42,042 bases of DNA from Anthropogastromicrobium sp050944455 (GCA_050944455.1 JBMNRC010000023.1:1-42042), one strand, 5' to 3'; numbered from the stretch's first letter, positions 7,906 to 16,297 are shown. Numbers and translations are program-made. Notes: a model not told the origin generated them from the sequence alone.

Positions 7906-8964
7906 ATGGAAATGACGAGCGCCGTGAAAACTAAAGCGGACACCGCAGCGGAACGTGCGGGCGGTGACGCCGGAGCGGGTGAGAATATTGCCGCTGGAAT
8001 GCCGGTGACTGACGAATCCGCGAAAACGGCGGAAAACAGGGCCGCGGATACCGCAGGACCGCGGAACACCGGACGGAAAACTGCTCTGGTAACGGGAGCC
8101 AGCTCGGGGATCGGCCGGGAGATGGCCAGAGTTCTGGCAGGCCTGGGTTACGACCTGATTCTGACCGCACGCCGGGAAGAACGGCTGGCGGCCCTCAGGG
8201 AGGAACTTCTGAAAGAAGCCGACGCCGGAAAAAAGACGGAAACAGGGGAAGCGCGCGCGGGCAGCGGAAGCGGAAAAACAGGAGACCGGAGCGGAGAGAT
8301 AAGCAGAGAGGGAACCGCAGGAGCGGGCATCCGTATCTGGATCATCCCCGCTGATCTTTCCCGGGAGGACGAGTGCCGCCGCCTGTACCGGGAAGTGCAC
8401 AGCCGCGGGCTTTCCCCAGAGTTCCTCGTCAACAATGCCGGGCTGGGGGTCTACGGCAGGTTCGCGGACACCGATCTGGAAAGGGATCTGGCTGAGATCC
8501 ACGTGAACGTCACGGCAGTCCATATCCTCACCAAGCTTTTTCTGAACGATTTTCTGAAGGCCGGCCGGGGGATCATCCTGAATGTCGGTTCTTCCGCGGG
8601 GTTTATGGCCGGCCCTATGTTCTCCGGCTATTACGCTTCGAAAAACTATGTGGTGAGACTGTCCGAAGCGATCCATGAAGAACTGAAGCATATGGACACA
8701 GAGGTCACGGTTTCGGTATTATGTCCCGGCCCGGTGGAGACTGAGTTTGACCGCAGCGCCGGTATCACAAAGAGCATGAGAGGCCTCGATCCGGCGTCCG
8801 TGGCGAAGGCCGGGATCGACGGCGCGCTGAAAGGGAAAATGCTGATCGTTCCGGGTCTGACCATGAAACTCGGGCTTTTCTTTGAGCGTTTTCTCGGGGA
8901 GCATCTGATGACGAAAGTGACCTACGCCATCCAGAAGCGCAAGGCAGGCAGCCGGCCTGATTGA
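7906..8964 (+). CDS. Short-chain dehydrogenase/reductase with low-complexity tail and insert
   Basis: This is a classical SDR, an NAD(P)-dependent oxidoreductase; the substrate is unknown. The Rossmann motif TGASSGIG is at 63-70, NNAG lies in FLVNNAGLGVYG, and the catalytic Ser/Tyr/Lys are in NVGSSAGF...FSGYYASKNYV. PGPVETEF is also typical. I start it at ATG 7906, 10 bases after AAAGGGG. A GTG at 7771 is in frame but sits inside the 40-bp repeat. Residues 1-57 are an Ala/Gly/Glu-rich tail absent from normal SDRs (about 250-280 residues). A second Gly/Ser/Arg-rich insert fills about 103-141, between beta-2/alpha-2 and the strand carrying IIPADLS. The core resembles DltE/YqjQ-like SDRs. Confidence 0.85.
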   Translation: MEMTSAVKTKADTAAERAGGDAGAGENIAAGMPVTDESAKTAENRAADTAGPRNTGRKTALVTGASSGIGREMARVLAGLGYDLILTARREERLAALREELLKEADAGKKTETGEARAGSGSGKTGDRSGEISREGTAGAGIRIWIIPADLSREDECRRLYREVHSRGLSPEFLVNNAGLGVYGRFADTDLERDLAEIHVNVTAVHILTKLFLNDFLKAGRGIILNVGSSAGFMAGPMFSGYYASKNYVVRLSEAIHEELKHMDTEVTVSVLCPGPVETEFDRSAGITKSMRGLDPASVAKAGIDGALKGKMLIVPGLTMKLGLFFERFLGEHLMTKVTYAIQKRKAGSRPD

Positions 8965-8989
8965 CAGAGCAGGACAGAACAAATATACT
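8961..8989 (+). promoter_or_regulatory. Consensus promoter of the YgjP-like gene, overlapping the previous stop codon
   Basis: TTGACA (8961-8966) and TATACT (8984-8989) are separated by 17 bp. The TGA stop of the dehydrogenase gene (8962-8964) lies inside the -35 box. Transcription would begin near 8996, downstream of the ATG at 8993, so the translation start must be further in. Confidence 0.8.
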
Positions 8990-9028
8990 GGCATGGTCAT
9001 ATCAGAAAAATCTATAAGGAGCACAAAG

Positions 9029-9667
9029 TTGAACAGTTCACAGGTACTGCCCGGGGAACGGTCTTTTGAAATCACGGTGAACGGGATTACCGTCGCGGCA
9101 GTCAGGGAGCACAGGCCGCAGAACGTCGCGATCGGGGCGACGGAGGATGGCCGGCCGCTCCTGGCGATCCCGGCTGAGATGACGGTTCCGCAGCTCAGGG
9201 AGTTTGTCCGGAACCACAAAAGGGCGATTCTCAATCAGCGGGACAGAGTGATGGAAGGCCGCAGAGTGCGGCGGGAAGCGGAAGAAAAGCAGCTGACGAT
9301 GGACGACATCCGCAGGCTCGGAAACGAACTGCAGCAGGACATCGCGCCGAGGCTTATCCGGTATTCCCAGGTGATCGGGACGGATTTTCACAGTGTTACC
9401 ATCCGGAATCAGCGCACCCGCTGGGGAAGCTGTTCGGCCAAAGGCAACCTGAACTTCAACTGCCTGCTGATGCTGGCGCCGGAAAAATGCCGCGACTATG
9501 TTGTGGTTCACGAACTCTGCCACCGGAAGCACATGGATCATTCTCCCGCTTTCTGGGCTGAAGTAGAAAAAGCCATGCCGGATTACAGAGTGTGGCGGGA
9601 CTGGCTGAAGGAGCATGGTGAGGAGATCATGGCCCGGATGACCTGCCGAGGCGGGAAAATGTTATAA
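9029..9667 (+). CDS. YgjP-like (SprT-type) zinc metalloprotease
   Basis: The protein belongs to the YgjP/DUF45 family of putative zincin metallopeptidases; the substrate is unknown. The 212-residue product has the family signature RNQRTRWGSCSAKGNLNFN followed by VVVHELCHRKHMDHSPAFW. The zinc site HExxH is H151-H155, with H161 as likely third ligand. I chose TTG at 9029: AAGGAG (9016-9021) lies 7 bases before it, whereas the in-frame ATG at 8993 would fall upstream of the transcription start predicted from the promoter at 8961. The gene stands alone and is followed by a block of tandem repeats. Confidence 0.88.
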   Translation: MNSSQVLPGERSFEITVNGITVAAVREHRPQNVAIGATEDGRPLLAIPAEMTVPQLREFVRNHKRAILNQRDRVMEGRRVRREAEEKQLTMDDIRRLGNELQQDIAPRLIRYSQVIGTDFHSVTIRNQRTRWGSCSAKGNLNFNCLLMLAPEKCRDYVVVHELCHRKHMDHSPAFWAEVEKAMPDYRVWRDWLKEHGEEIMARMTCRGGKML

Positions 9668-9835
9668 GGCAGCCTGAGGAACAGCTTCCCTGAGGCAGTA
9701 TGCGCAATGGTTTTCCGGCAGGTGAAAGTTTGCGGAACCGTTTTCGCCAGGCGGCAGCCTGCGGGATTGTTTCCGCCGGGCAGCAGTATATGAAACCGTC
9801 CTTGCCGGGAAGCGGTATGCGGAACCGTTCCCACC
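9668..9835. repeat. Six degenerate tandem repeats of about 28 bp upstream of luxS
   Basis: Units start near 9668, 9694, 9721, 9750, 9778 and 9807 and are 26-29 bp long. The shared pattern is GGCAG-(T)ATGCGGAACCGTT-TCGCCGG, best kept in units 3, 5 and 6. They fill the whole gap between the metalloprotease stop and the luxS ribosome binding site. Confidence 0.7.
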
Positions 9836-9858
9836 GATTCAAAAGAAAAGGGATCATC

Positions 9859-10320
9859 ATGAAGAGAATCAAAAGTTTTTCCATCAATCACAACGTGCTT
9901 GTTCCCGGGATTTACACTTCCCGCGTGGACGGGGACGCCGTCACCTACGACGTGCGCATGAAAAAGCCCAATGCCGGCGATTACCTGGCAAACGGCGCGC
10001 TCCATACCATCGAGCATCTGTTTGCCACCTACGCGCGGAACAGCGAATATTCGGATTCCGTCATCTATGTCGGCCCGATGGGATGCCGCACCGGATTTTA
10101 CCTGGTAGTGCGGGATTCCGTCTGCCCGGAGCAGGCCATTGACCTGGTGAAGCGCTCGATGAAATATATCGCGGATTTCGAGGGGGAGATTCCGGGAGCG
10201 AAGCCGGAAGAATGCGGAAACTACCGCGAGCACGATCTTCCCGGGGCGAAGCGGGAAGCCGCGGCCATGTACGAGGTTGTGAAGAACTGGACTCCGGAGC
10301 AGCTGGTGTATCCGGAATAA
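9859..10320 (+). CDS. luxS: S-ribosylhomocysteine lyase LuxS
   Basis: LuxS splits S-ribosylhomocysteine into homocysteine and the precursor of autoinducer-2, in the activated methyl cycle. The 153-residue length is typical. The metal ligands are H49 and H53 in HTIEH, with catalytic E52, and C119 in PEECGNYREHDL. The catalytic Cys is C76 in MGCRTGFYL. I start at ATG 9859, which gives the normal N-terminus (MKRIKSFSINHNVLVPG) and has AAAGGG 6 bases upstream; longer in-frame extensions would translate the repeat block. No Pfs nucleosidase gene is adjacent. Confidence 0.96.
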   Translation: MKRIKSFSINHNVLVPGIYTSRVDGDAVTYDVRMKKPNAGDYLANGALHTIEHLFATYARNSEYSDSVIYVGPMGCRTGFYLVVRDSVCPEQAIDLVKRSMKYIADFEGEIPGAKPEECGNYREHDLPGAKREAAAMYEVVKNWTPEQLVYPE

Positions 10321-10371
10321 TCAGAGCGCCGGACGACAGCAGTCAGCCGGGACGGATTGGAGAAAACAGAG

Positions 10372-11409
10372 ATGAAGCGGGCGGGAACGCGGAAGAAAAC
10401 GGATGTTCTGAGGAAAGCTCTTTTTGGCGTCATTGCGGCGTCGCTTGTCTGCAGTCTTGTGGGCTGCAGAGAGACGGATTCATCCGGGCAGAGCGGCAGC
10501 ACGCAGCAGACGTCAGCGTCCGGGCAGGGCAGCTCCGGAAGTGAAACCGCGTCCGGAGAGCTTTCGCAGGAGGATCTTCAGCAAACTGCGGAGCAGTCAT
10601 CATCTGTCTCCGTTGTCGTGGCAGACCAGAATGGTGAGCAGGTCGGGGAGCAGACGCTCGCGGCGTCCGCGGGAACACAGGCCGCCGCTGATTCCAGCGC
10701 CTCATCCGGCAGTCCGTCCGCGATCACAGCCGGCCATTCAGCCCAGGTATACCGCCGCGGGGAAGTTCCGGAGACCACTTACGCCGCGGAAGGCGGCTTC
10801 GGAGAACTTTCCGAAGGCGTGAATTTCACCGGAGACAAGCATCTGGTCATCTGCGGGGATTCCCGCACGGTCGGCCTTTACTGCTCCCAGGCGTACGATG
10901 AAAACGAGTTCGCGTCGCACATGTTCTACAACATTTCTTCCGAATATACTGGAATAGCCAACAACATGGTTTTCGTCGCCAAGGGCGGGGAAGGGTACGA
11001 TTTTTTCGCGAAGCTGGGGCTTGCCCTGGCGGCGCTGTATCTGGATGAGGACGCCGTGCTGGTTGTCTGGTACGGCGTGAACGATCTGCAGAAAGCCGAC
11101 CAGTATGTCTCCTACATGAACGGCGCCGGCCTTCAGTTCGGCGTGCCCGTTTATTACATGACCGTCGGCCCTGCCGACAAAGACTGGGCCTACGATATGC
11201 CGGATATCCTGGCGATGAACCAGAAGCTCCGCGACGGCCTGGATCCGGCTATCGGCGTCATCGATACCTTCACTTTTATACAGTCGGGAATGGAAGCCGG
11301 CACCTGCGCGACGCTGGACGGCCTGCACTATACCTATGAGACCGACCGGCAGATCGTCGACTACATGAGACAGGTGATTTCGGAGGATCTCGGGGGAATT
11401 GAATTATGA
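10372..11409 (+). CDS. SGNH/GDSL-type hydrolase lipoprotein
   Basis: A 345-residue exported lipoprotein. A basic N-terminus and hydrophobic stretch end in a lipobox, LVGC, with C32 as the lipid-modified Cys. Residues about 33-140 are a Ser/Gln/Ala/Gly-rich linker that would span the wall. The C-terminal domain resembles the SGNH hydrolase fold: LVICGDSRTVGLY carries the nucleophile block, KGGEGYDFF and VVWYGVNDLQ match the Gly and Asn blocks, and DGLHY carries the Asp-His pair. Substrates of such proteins are often acylated wall or glycan polymers, but none can be named here. The ATG at 10372 follows GGAG by 9 bases. The stop overlaps the LysR gene start by 4 bases, so the pair is coupled. 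Confidence 0.8.
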   Translation: MKRAGTRKKTDVLRKALFGVIAASLVCSLVGCRETDSSGQSGSTQQTSASGQGSSGSETASGELSQEDLQQTAEQSSSVSVVVADQNGEQVGEQTLAASAGTQAAADSSASSGSPSAITAGHSAQVYRRGEVPETTYAAEGGFGELSEGVNFTGDKHLVICGDSRTVGLYCSQAYDENEFASHMFYNISSEYTGIANNMVFVAKGGEGYDFFAKLGLALAALYLDEDAVLVVWYGVNDLQKADQYVSYMNGAGLQFGVPVYYMTVGPADKDWAYDMPDILAMNQKLRDGLDPAIGVIDTFTFIQSGMEAGTCATLDGLHYTYETDRQIVDYMRQVISEDLGGIEL

Positions 11410-12317
11410 CACTGCAGCAGCTGAAATACGCGATCACCGTGGCCGAGGCCGGATCGATGAACGAGGCGGCCAAAACGCTGTTTCTTTCCCAGCCCACGCT
11501 CTCGGGAAGCATCCGGGCGCTGGAGCAGGAGATCGGCATCGAGATTTTCAAGAGGAACAGCCGCGGAATCACGCTCACGCCGGACGGCGTCGAGTTCATC
11601 GGCTACGCCAGGCAGGTGGTGGACCAGTTCAACCTGCTGAACGACCGCTACGTCGAAAACACAAAGCGCAAAAAGAAGTTCGGGGTTTCGATGCAGCATT
11701 ATTCCTTCGCGGTGAAAGCTTTTGTCGACCTGGTGAAGGAATACGGCATGGATGAGTACGAGTTCGCCGTCCGGGAAACACGCACCATGGAAGTCATCGA
11801 CGATGTGCGCGATTTCCGGAGCGAGATCGGCATCCTGTACATGGATGACTTCAACCGCAAGGTTCTCACCAAGCTCCTGAGCGAAAACAACCTGGAATTC
11901 ACACCGCTGTTTCCGTGCCGTATCTACGTTTTCATGTGGAACGGGCATCCGCTCGCCGGGCGGAAGAGCATCAGGATGGAAGACCTGGCCGAATATCCCT
12001 GCCTGTCGTTCGAGCAGGGAACCGACTCCTTCTTCCTCGCGGAGGAGGTGCTGAGCACGTATGAGTACAAGCGGGTGATCAAGGCCAATGACCGGGCCAC
12101 CATGCTCAACCTGATGGTAGGCCTGAACGCCTACACGCTGTGCTGCGGCCTGATCTGCCAGGAACTGAACGGCGACCAGTACGTCGCGATCCCGCTGGAA
12201 TCCGACGGGATCATGACCATCGGCTATGTCTCCCGCAAAGGAATGGGGCTGAGCCGGATGGGGCAGGAGTATGTCGAGGCGCTCAAGGGATATTCGACGG
12301 AAGTGCTTCAGGCCTGA
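11406..12317 (+). CDS. LysR-family transcriptional regulator
   Basis: A 303-residue LysR-type regulator. The winged helix-turn-helix is at about 1-60 (MTLQQLKYAITVAEAGSMNEAAKTLFLSQPTLSGSIRALEQEIG), followed by a linker helix and a periplasmic-binding-like effector domain at about 90-295. The effector is unknown. Its ATG overlaps the stop of the lipoprotein gene (ATGA), so both come from one transcript and translation is coupled, which is unusual because LysR genes are usually divergent from their targets. It may regulate a distant locus or its own operon. Confidence 0.92.
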   Translation: MTLQQLKYAITVAEAGSMNEAAKTLFLSQPTLSGSIRALEQEIGIEIFKRNSRGITLTPDGVEFIGYARQVVDQFNLLNDRYVENTKRKKKFGVSMQHYSFAVKAFVDLVKEYGMDEYEFAVRETRTMEVIDDVRDFRSEIGILYMDDFNRKVLTKLLSENNLEFTPLFPCRIYVFMWNGHPLAGRKSIRMEDLAEYPCLSFEQGTDSFFLAEEVLSTYEYKRVIKANDRATMLNLMVGLNAYTLCCGLICQELNGDQYVAIPLESDGIMTIGYVSRKGMGLSRMGQEYVEALKGYSTEVLQA

Positions 12318-12616
12318 ACAGGAAAATTCCGGTAAGGATTCTGGAAAGGGAAAACCGGAAAGACAGGTATGGCATTGCGGCGGAAGATATGGTATATTGA
12401 GTGCACGAGCGAAATCCGGTGCCGGTTCAGAAAACAGATGAAGACAGATGTCAGTAACTGACAATGAAAGCCGAACAGGAAGCGGAAGCATCAGATTTTC
12501 CGGATCCTCCGCCGCGCGCGGACGCCGGAAAAGCCGGATACTGCGGCAATGCGGATATGAATGCCTTTGAGGCATTATAGATACGATTGCGATAAATGAT
12601 ATTGGAGGAAGAAAAT
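12318..12616. other. Gene-free stretch upstream of trxA
   Basis: About 300 bases hold no supported gene, RNA or convincing terminator. Short AT-rich segments near 12380-12400 and 12560-12600 could hold the trxA promoter, but no good -35/-10 pair could be fixed. Confidence 0.5.
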
Positions 12617-12928
12617 ATGGCAGTGACAGTTGTGACCAAAGATAATTTTCAGTCGGAGGTTCTCGATTCCAAACAGAAGGTACTGGTCGATTTCTGGGCG
12701 TCCTGGTGCGGCCCGTGCCGCATGCTCACCCCGGTGGTGCATCAGGTGGCGGATGAAAATCAGGGATTCAAGGTCTGCAGCATCAATGTCGACGAGCAGC
12801 CGGAACTCGCGGCACAGTTCGGCGTTATGTCGATCCCGACCCTGATCGTGTTTGAGAACGGCAAGGCTGTGAGACAGTCGGTCGGCGTCATTCCGAAGGA
12901 ACAGATTCTGTCGCTGGTAAAAGGCTGA
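12617..12928 (+). CDS. trxA: Thioredoxin
   Basis: A 103-residue single-domain cytoplasmic thioredoxin that reduces protein disulfides. The active site is WCGPC (30-34), with DFWASWCGPCRM and the cis-proline region MSIPTLIVFENGK. GGAGG lies 8 bases before ATG 12617; the upstream in-frame start has no ribosome binding site and would precede it. A rho-independent terminator follows at 12974, so trxA and trxB, 260 bases downstream, are probably separate transcripts although they form one redox pair. Confidence 0.96.
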   Translation: MAVTVVTKDNFQSEVLDSKQKVLVDFWASWCGPCRMLTPVVHQVADENQGFKVCSINVDEQPELAAQFGVMSIPTLIVFENGKAVRQSVGVIPKEQILSLVKG

Positions 12929-12973
12929 TCAGGTTCAGGCTTTTCCGGCTGTGTTCTGCAGAGCAGTAATATC

Positions 12974-13010
12974 CCGGGCCGGCAGCCGAAAGCATGCCGG
13001 CCCGGTTTTT
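12974..13010 (+). terminator. Rho-independent terminator after trxA
   Basis: An 11-bp perfect stem (12974-12984 with 12995-13005) is followed by TTTTT (13006-13010). Confidence 0.9.
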
Positions 13011-13088
13011 CGATGATCTGCTCAAAATAATGCGCTGATCATCGGCGCATCCGAAGTTATGCCCTGAGCCTTGAAACGGCTTTGCCGG

Positions 13089-13136
13089 AATGGACAGGCT
13101 GCAAAATGGACAGGCTGCAAAATGGACAGGCTGTAA
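13089..13136. repeat. Three 16-bp tandem repeats upstream of trxB
   Basis: The unit AATGGACAGGCTGCAA occurs three times head to tail (13089, 13105, 13121); only the last copy has one change (CTGTAA). Confidence 0.9.
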
Positions 13137-13188
13137 ATCAAATTCAGGATATAACGCGCTGAAAAGCGCGCGGGAAAGGAGTTTGCTG

Positions 13189-14091
13189 ATGGCGGATGTT
13201 ATTATTGTCGGTGCCGGGACAGCCGGACTTTCCGCGGCGATTTACGTGCAGCGGGCGGGTAAGCAGGCACTTGTTTTTGAATCCACCGTATACGGCGGAC
13301 AGATCATCAACACGCCGGATATCGAGAACTATCCGGGTATCGCGCATATCTCGGGTTACGATTTCGCGAGCAGCCTTTACTCGCAGGCCACCGGCCTCGG
13401 CGCGGAAGTGAAGTTCGAGAAGGTTCTCTCCATCGAAGATCAGGGGGAGAAAAAAATCGTAAAGACTTCCGGCGGGGAGTACGCAGCGCAGGCGGTGATT
13501 CTGGCGACCGGCGCGAAGAACCGCCCGCTTGGCCTTCCGCGGGAGCAGGAGCTGACCGGCCGCGGGGTATCTTACTGCGCCACCTGCGACGGGGCGTTTT
13601 TCCGGGGAAAGCACGTGGCGGTTGCCGGAGGCGGGAACACCGCGCTGGAGGACGCGGCCTATCTGGCCAACGGCTGCAGCAAAGTGACTGTGATCCACCG
13701 GAGGGACCAGTTCCGCGGCGATGAGAAGGAAGTTCAGCTTCTCCGCGAAAAGCCCAACGTGGAATTCGTGCTCAACGCCAATGTCACCGGGCTTGTCGGC
13801 GGAGATAAAGTCGAGGGAGTGGAAGTGACGGACAAGTTTTCCGGGGAGAAGAAAACCCTTCCGGTTTCCGCGCTGTTCGTGGCGATCGGCCAGCAGCCGG
13901 ATAACAAGCCGTTCGCGAATCTCGTCAGGCTGGACGCCAAAGGCTATATCATCGCCGGGGAGGACTGCCGGACGGAAACGGAAGGCGTGTACGCTGCCGG
14001 CGACTGCCGCACGAAGACCGTGCGCCAGCTGACGACCGCCGCGGCCGACGGGGCTGTTGCCGCGATGGGGGCGTGCGGGCGCCTGAGCTGA
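13189..14091 (+). CDS. trxB: Thioredoxin reductase
   Basis: A 300-residue low-molecular-weight flavoprotein that passes electrons from NAD(P)H to thioredoxin. The FAD dinucleotide motif is GAGTAGLSAA (8-17), the redox cysteines are C130 and C133 in SYCATCDGAFF, the NADPH motif is VAGGGNTALEDA, the HRR block is VIHRRDQFR, and the FAD-binding end is GVYAAGDCRTKTVRQL. ATG 13189 is preceded by AAAGGAG. It carries no C-terminal thioredoxin fusion. The neighbour trxA supplies the substrate. Confidence 0.93.
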   Translation: MADVIIVGAGTAGLSAAIYVQRAGKQALVFESTVYGGQIINTPDIENYPGIAHISGYDFASSLYSQATGLGAEVKFEKVLSIEDQGEKKIVKTSGGEYAAQAVILATGAKNRPLGLPREQELTGRGVSYCATCDGAFFRGKHVAVAGGGNTALEDAAYLANGCSKVTVIHRRDQFRGDEKEVQLLREKPNVEFVLNANVTGLVGGDKVEGVEVTDKFSGEKKTLPVSALFVAIGQQPDNKPFANLVRLDAKGYIIAGEDCRTETEGVYAAGDCRTKTVRQLTTAAADGAVAAMGACGRLS

Positions 14092-14162
14092 GCATAACCT
14101 GATCCTGACCTCTGATCTGCCGACCCTGCTGATCTGCAGATCCTCTGATCTGCAGTGTACTG

Positions 14163-14217
14163 AGCGGCGCGGCGCGCTGTCGATCGTTTGATGGCGCGCG
14201 GCGCCGCTTTCTGTTTT
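14163..14217 (+). terminator. Terminator after trxB
   Basis: A 14-bp GC-rich stem with one mismatch (14164-14177 with 14194-14207) is followed by TTTCTGTTTT. The 14100-14160 stretch just before it has three CTGATCTGC copies. Confidence 0.8.
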
Positions 14218-14281
14218 CGGCCGGCCCGTTTGGACAGTTACCCGGAGCGGCCGCTCTGTCCCGCTTTCCGGACGTTCCGCT

Positions 14282-14310
14282 TTGACTATTTTTCCGCCCG
14301 CCGTTATAAT
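14282..14310 (+). promoter_or_regulatory. Promoter of the MATE transporter gene
   Basis: TTGACT (14282-14287) and a perfect TATAAT (14305-14310) are separated by 17 bp. The start codon is 67 bases downstream. Confidence 0.85.
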
Positions 14311-14376
14311 AATTGTCCGGTATGATCACAGGCGGAGCGGTTCCGCCGTACAAACAGAGCCGGATTGTGAGGTTTT

Positions 14377-15744
14377 ATGACCAATAAACAGGAAAGCGCC
14401 GCGCGTGAAGATAATCTGCTGGAGACAATGCCGATGGCCCGGCTTCTGGTCCGCATGGCGGCCCCGATGATGATCTCGTTTTTCATCCAGGCCCTCTACA
14501 ACATTGTGGACTCCATCTTTGTCGCCAGGATCTCAGAGAATGCCCTGACGGCGGTTTCGCTGGCATTTCCCATGCAGAACGTGATCACGGCGGTTGGCGT
14601 CGGACTGGGCGTCGGACTCTCGGCGGCGCTGCCGAGGGCGGCCGCGGCCGGGGACGGAGAGCACGCCGACGCCCTGATGAACACGGACCTGTTTCTGAGC
14701 ACGGCCGTATGGGCGGTCTTTTTCCTGCTGGGCGTCTTCGCGTCCCGTCCTTATTTTTCCCTTCAGACAAACGTGGCTGAGATCGGGGATGGCGGAACCA
14801 TCTATCTGCGCATCTGCTGGATGGCTTCCTTCGGCGCGCTGTACGGACAGATTCTGGAGAAGGCGCTCGTGGCCACCGGACATTCGCTCAGCGCGATGGT
14901 CAGCCAGGCGACGGGGGCGGTGTTCAACATTGTGTTTGACCCGCTGCTGATTTTCGGAATCGGGATTTTCCCCCGGATGGGAATCGCCGGAGCCGCGGCA
15001 GCAACGGTGCTCGGGCAGATTCTCGGGGCGTCGGTCGCGCTGTTCTTCAACCTGAAATTCAATTCGCAAATCCATATCGGGAAAAATTTCTTCCGGCCGT
15101 CCGGAAAGGCGGCTGGCCAGATTGTGACCGTCGGCTTTCCGTCGATGATCACCATCGGCCTTTCCTCAGCCATGAGTTTTCTGGTCAACCAGGTGCTTCT
15201 GACCTACAGCACGACGGCGACGGCGGTGTACGGCATCTGGCTCAAGCTTCAGAATTTCTGCTTCATGCCGGCCTTCGGCCTCAACAACGGGCTGGTACCG
15301 ATTCTCTCCTATAACTATGCGCGGAAAAACCGGGAGCGTGTGCACACGGCAATGCGGATGGCGTTCTCGTTTATCTTTTTACTGATGCTGGCGCTGACGG
15401 TGATCCTGGAGTTCATTCCGGGTCCGCTTCTCGCCCTGTTCTCCGCAACGGACAATATGATGGCGATCGGAAAGCCGGCTATCCGGATCTGTGTGCTTTC
15501 GCTGGTATTCGGCGGGATGAACGTGGTCGGCGCGACCGCGATGCAGGCAATGGATCACCCCGGGTATACGCTGGTCATCAATATCCTGAGGCAGTTTGCG
15601 CTGATTGTCGCGCTGTTTTATCTCCTGTCCGTGATATTCCACCAGCTGGATATCCTCTGGATTTCCGTTCCGATCGGGGAAGCGGTCACGATGATCGTGA
15701 TGATCGTCCTCTTCCGCAAAAACATGAAAGTGCTGGACGGGTGA
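14377..15744 (+). CDS. MATE-family efflux transporter
   Basis: A 455-residue membrane protein with about 12 hydrophobic segments in two related halves, typical of the MATE (MatE) fold that exports drugs or metabolites in exchange for Na+ or H+. The opening PMARLLVRMAAPMMISFFIQALYNIVDSIFVARISENALTAVSLAFPMQNVI is characteristic of the MepA/NorM-like group in Clostridia. The second half begins near GFPSMITIGLSSAMSFLVNQVLL. The substrate cannot be told. It has its own consensus promoter and a hairpin terminator at 15796, so it is monocistronic. Confidence 0.93.
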   Translation: MTNKQESAAREDNLLETMPMARLLVRMAAPMMISFFIQALYNIVDSIFVARISENALTAVSLAFPMQNVITAVGVGLGVGLSAALPRAAAAGDGEHADALMNTDLFLSTAVWAVFFLLGVFASRPYFSLQTNVAEIGDGGTIYLRICWMASFGALYGQILEKALVATGHSLSAMVSQATGAVFNIVFDPLLIFGIGIFPRMGIAGAAAATVLGQILGASVALFFNLKFNSQIHIGKNFFRPSGKAAGQIVTVGFPSMITIGLSSAMSFLVNQVLLTYSTTATAVYGIWLKLQNFCFMPAFGLNNGLVPILSYNYARKNRERVHTAMRMAFSFIFLLMLALTVILEFIPGPLLALFSATDNMMAIGKPAIRICVLSLVFGGMNVVGATAMQAMDHPGYTLVINILRQFALIVALFYLLSVIFHQLDILWISVPIGEAVTMIVMIVLFRKNMKVLDG

Positions 15745-15795
15745 GAGTGAAGCCTATCTGGATTTCCAACCGGGCCGCTGCTCGGAGGAAACTTT

Positions 15796-15852
15796 GCCGG
15801 CCGGGATTTTCTGCCGCTTTGGCGGCGGAGAGCCCCGGCCGGCTGTATTTTT
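15796..15852 (+). terminator. Terminator after the MATE gene
   Basis: A 10-bp perfect stem GCCGGCCGGG/CCCGGCCGGC (15796-15805 with 15834-15843) with a GC-rich inner hairpin is followed by a T-rich tract. Confidence 0.75.
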
Positions 15853-15936
15853 CGAAGTTTTTCCTTCGGCAGGGCGGCCGGGCAGGAGAACAGAAGAACA
15901 GACGGGCAGAGGAACGGATGACAGAAGAGCGGATCA

Positions 15937-16086
15937 GTGCTTCCCAGGCATTGACGGCGATGACTATACTCCTGAGGATTACGCATCACAGTTCGGAGTG
16001 CTTCCCAGGTATGGACTGCGATGACTGCGGCAACATCCAGTCGGACGCGGATTCCATCGTGCTTCCCAGGCACGGATGGCGATGAC
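15937..16086. CRISPR. CRISPR-like array: three 28-bp repeats, two 33-bp spacers
   Basis: Repeats lie at 15937-15964, 15998-16025 and 16059-16086. All begin GTGCTTCCCAGG and end GCGATGAC; each differs from the consensus at one to three inner positions. The intervening segments 15965-15997 and 16026-16058 are each exactly 33 bp and unrelated. The 28+33 geometry and the GTGCTTCCC...GATGAC ends resemble type I-E repeats. The 61-bp period is not a multiple of three, so a coding repeat is unlikely. Against a working array: only three copies, none identical, no strong repeat hairpin, and no cas gene in the window. It may be a decayed or orphan array. Confidence 0.4.
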
Positions 16087-16268
16087 GCATCTTCCGCGCA
16101 CGCTCCATCCAGAGTCCGTAAGGAGTTGGGTGGAGAGGCTCACTTGGAAAATATTCAGAAAATATATCTTTAAATAGTGAGCAAATATCCGAATAAATCA
16201 GGTTATTACATACAAAACATTGAGCATCAAAGAAATGAAAAATAATATAGGAAAAATCAAAAAATCGC

Positions 16269-16297
16269 TTGACAAATCCGGGGAGACATTGTATATT
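16269..16297 (+). promoter_or_regulatory. Consensus promoter of the candidate long noncoding RNA
   Basis: TTGACA (16269-16274) and TATATT (16292-16297) are separated by exactly 17 bp. Transcription would start near 16304, and no protein gene follows on this strand for over 1.5 kb. Confidence 0.8.
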
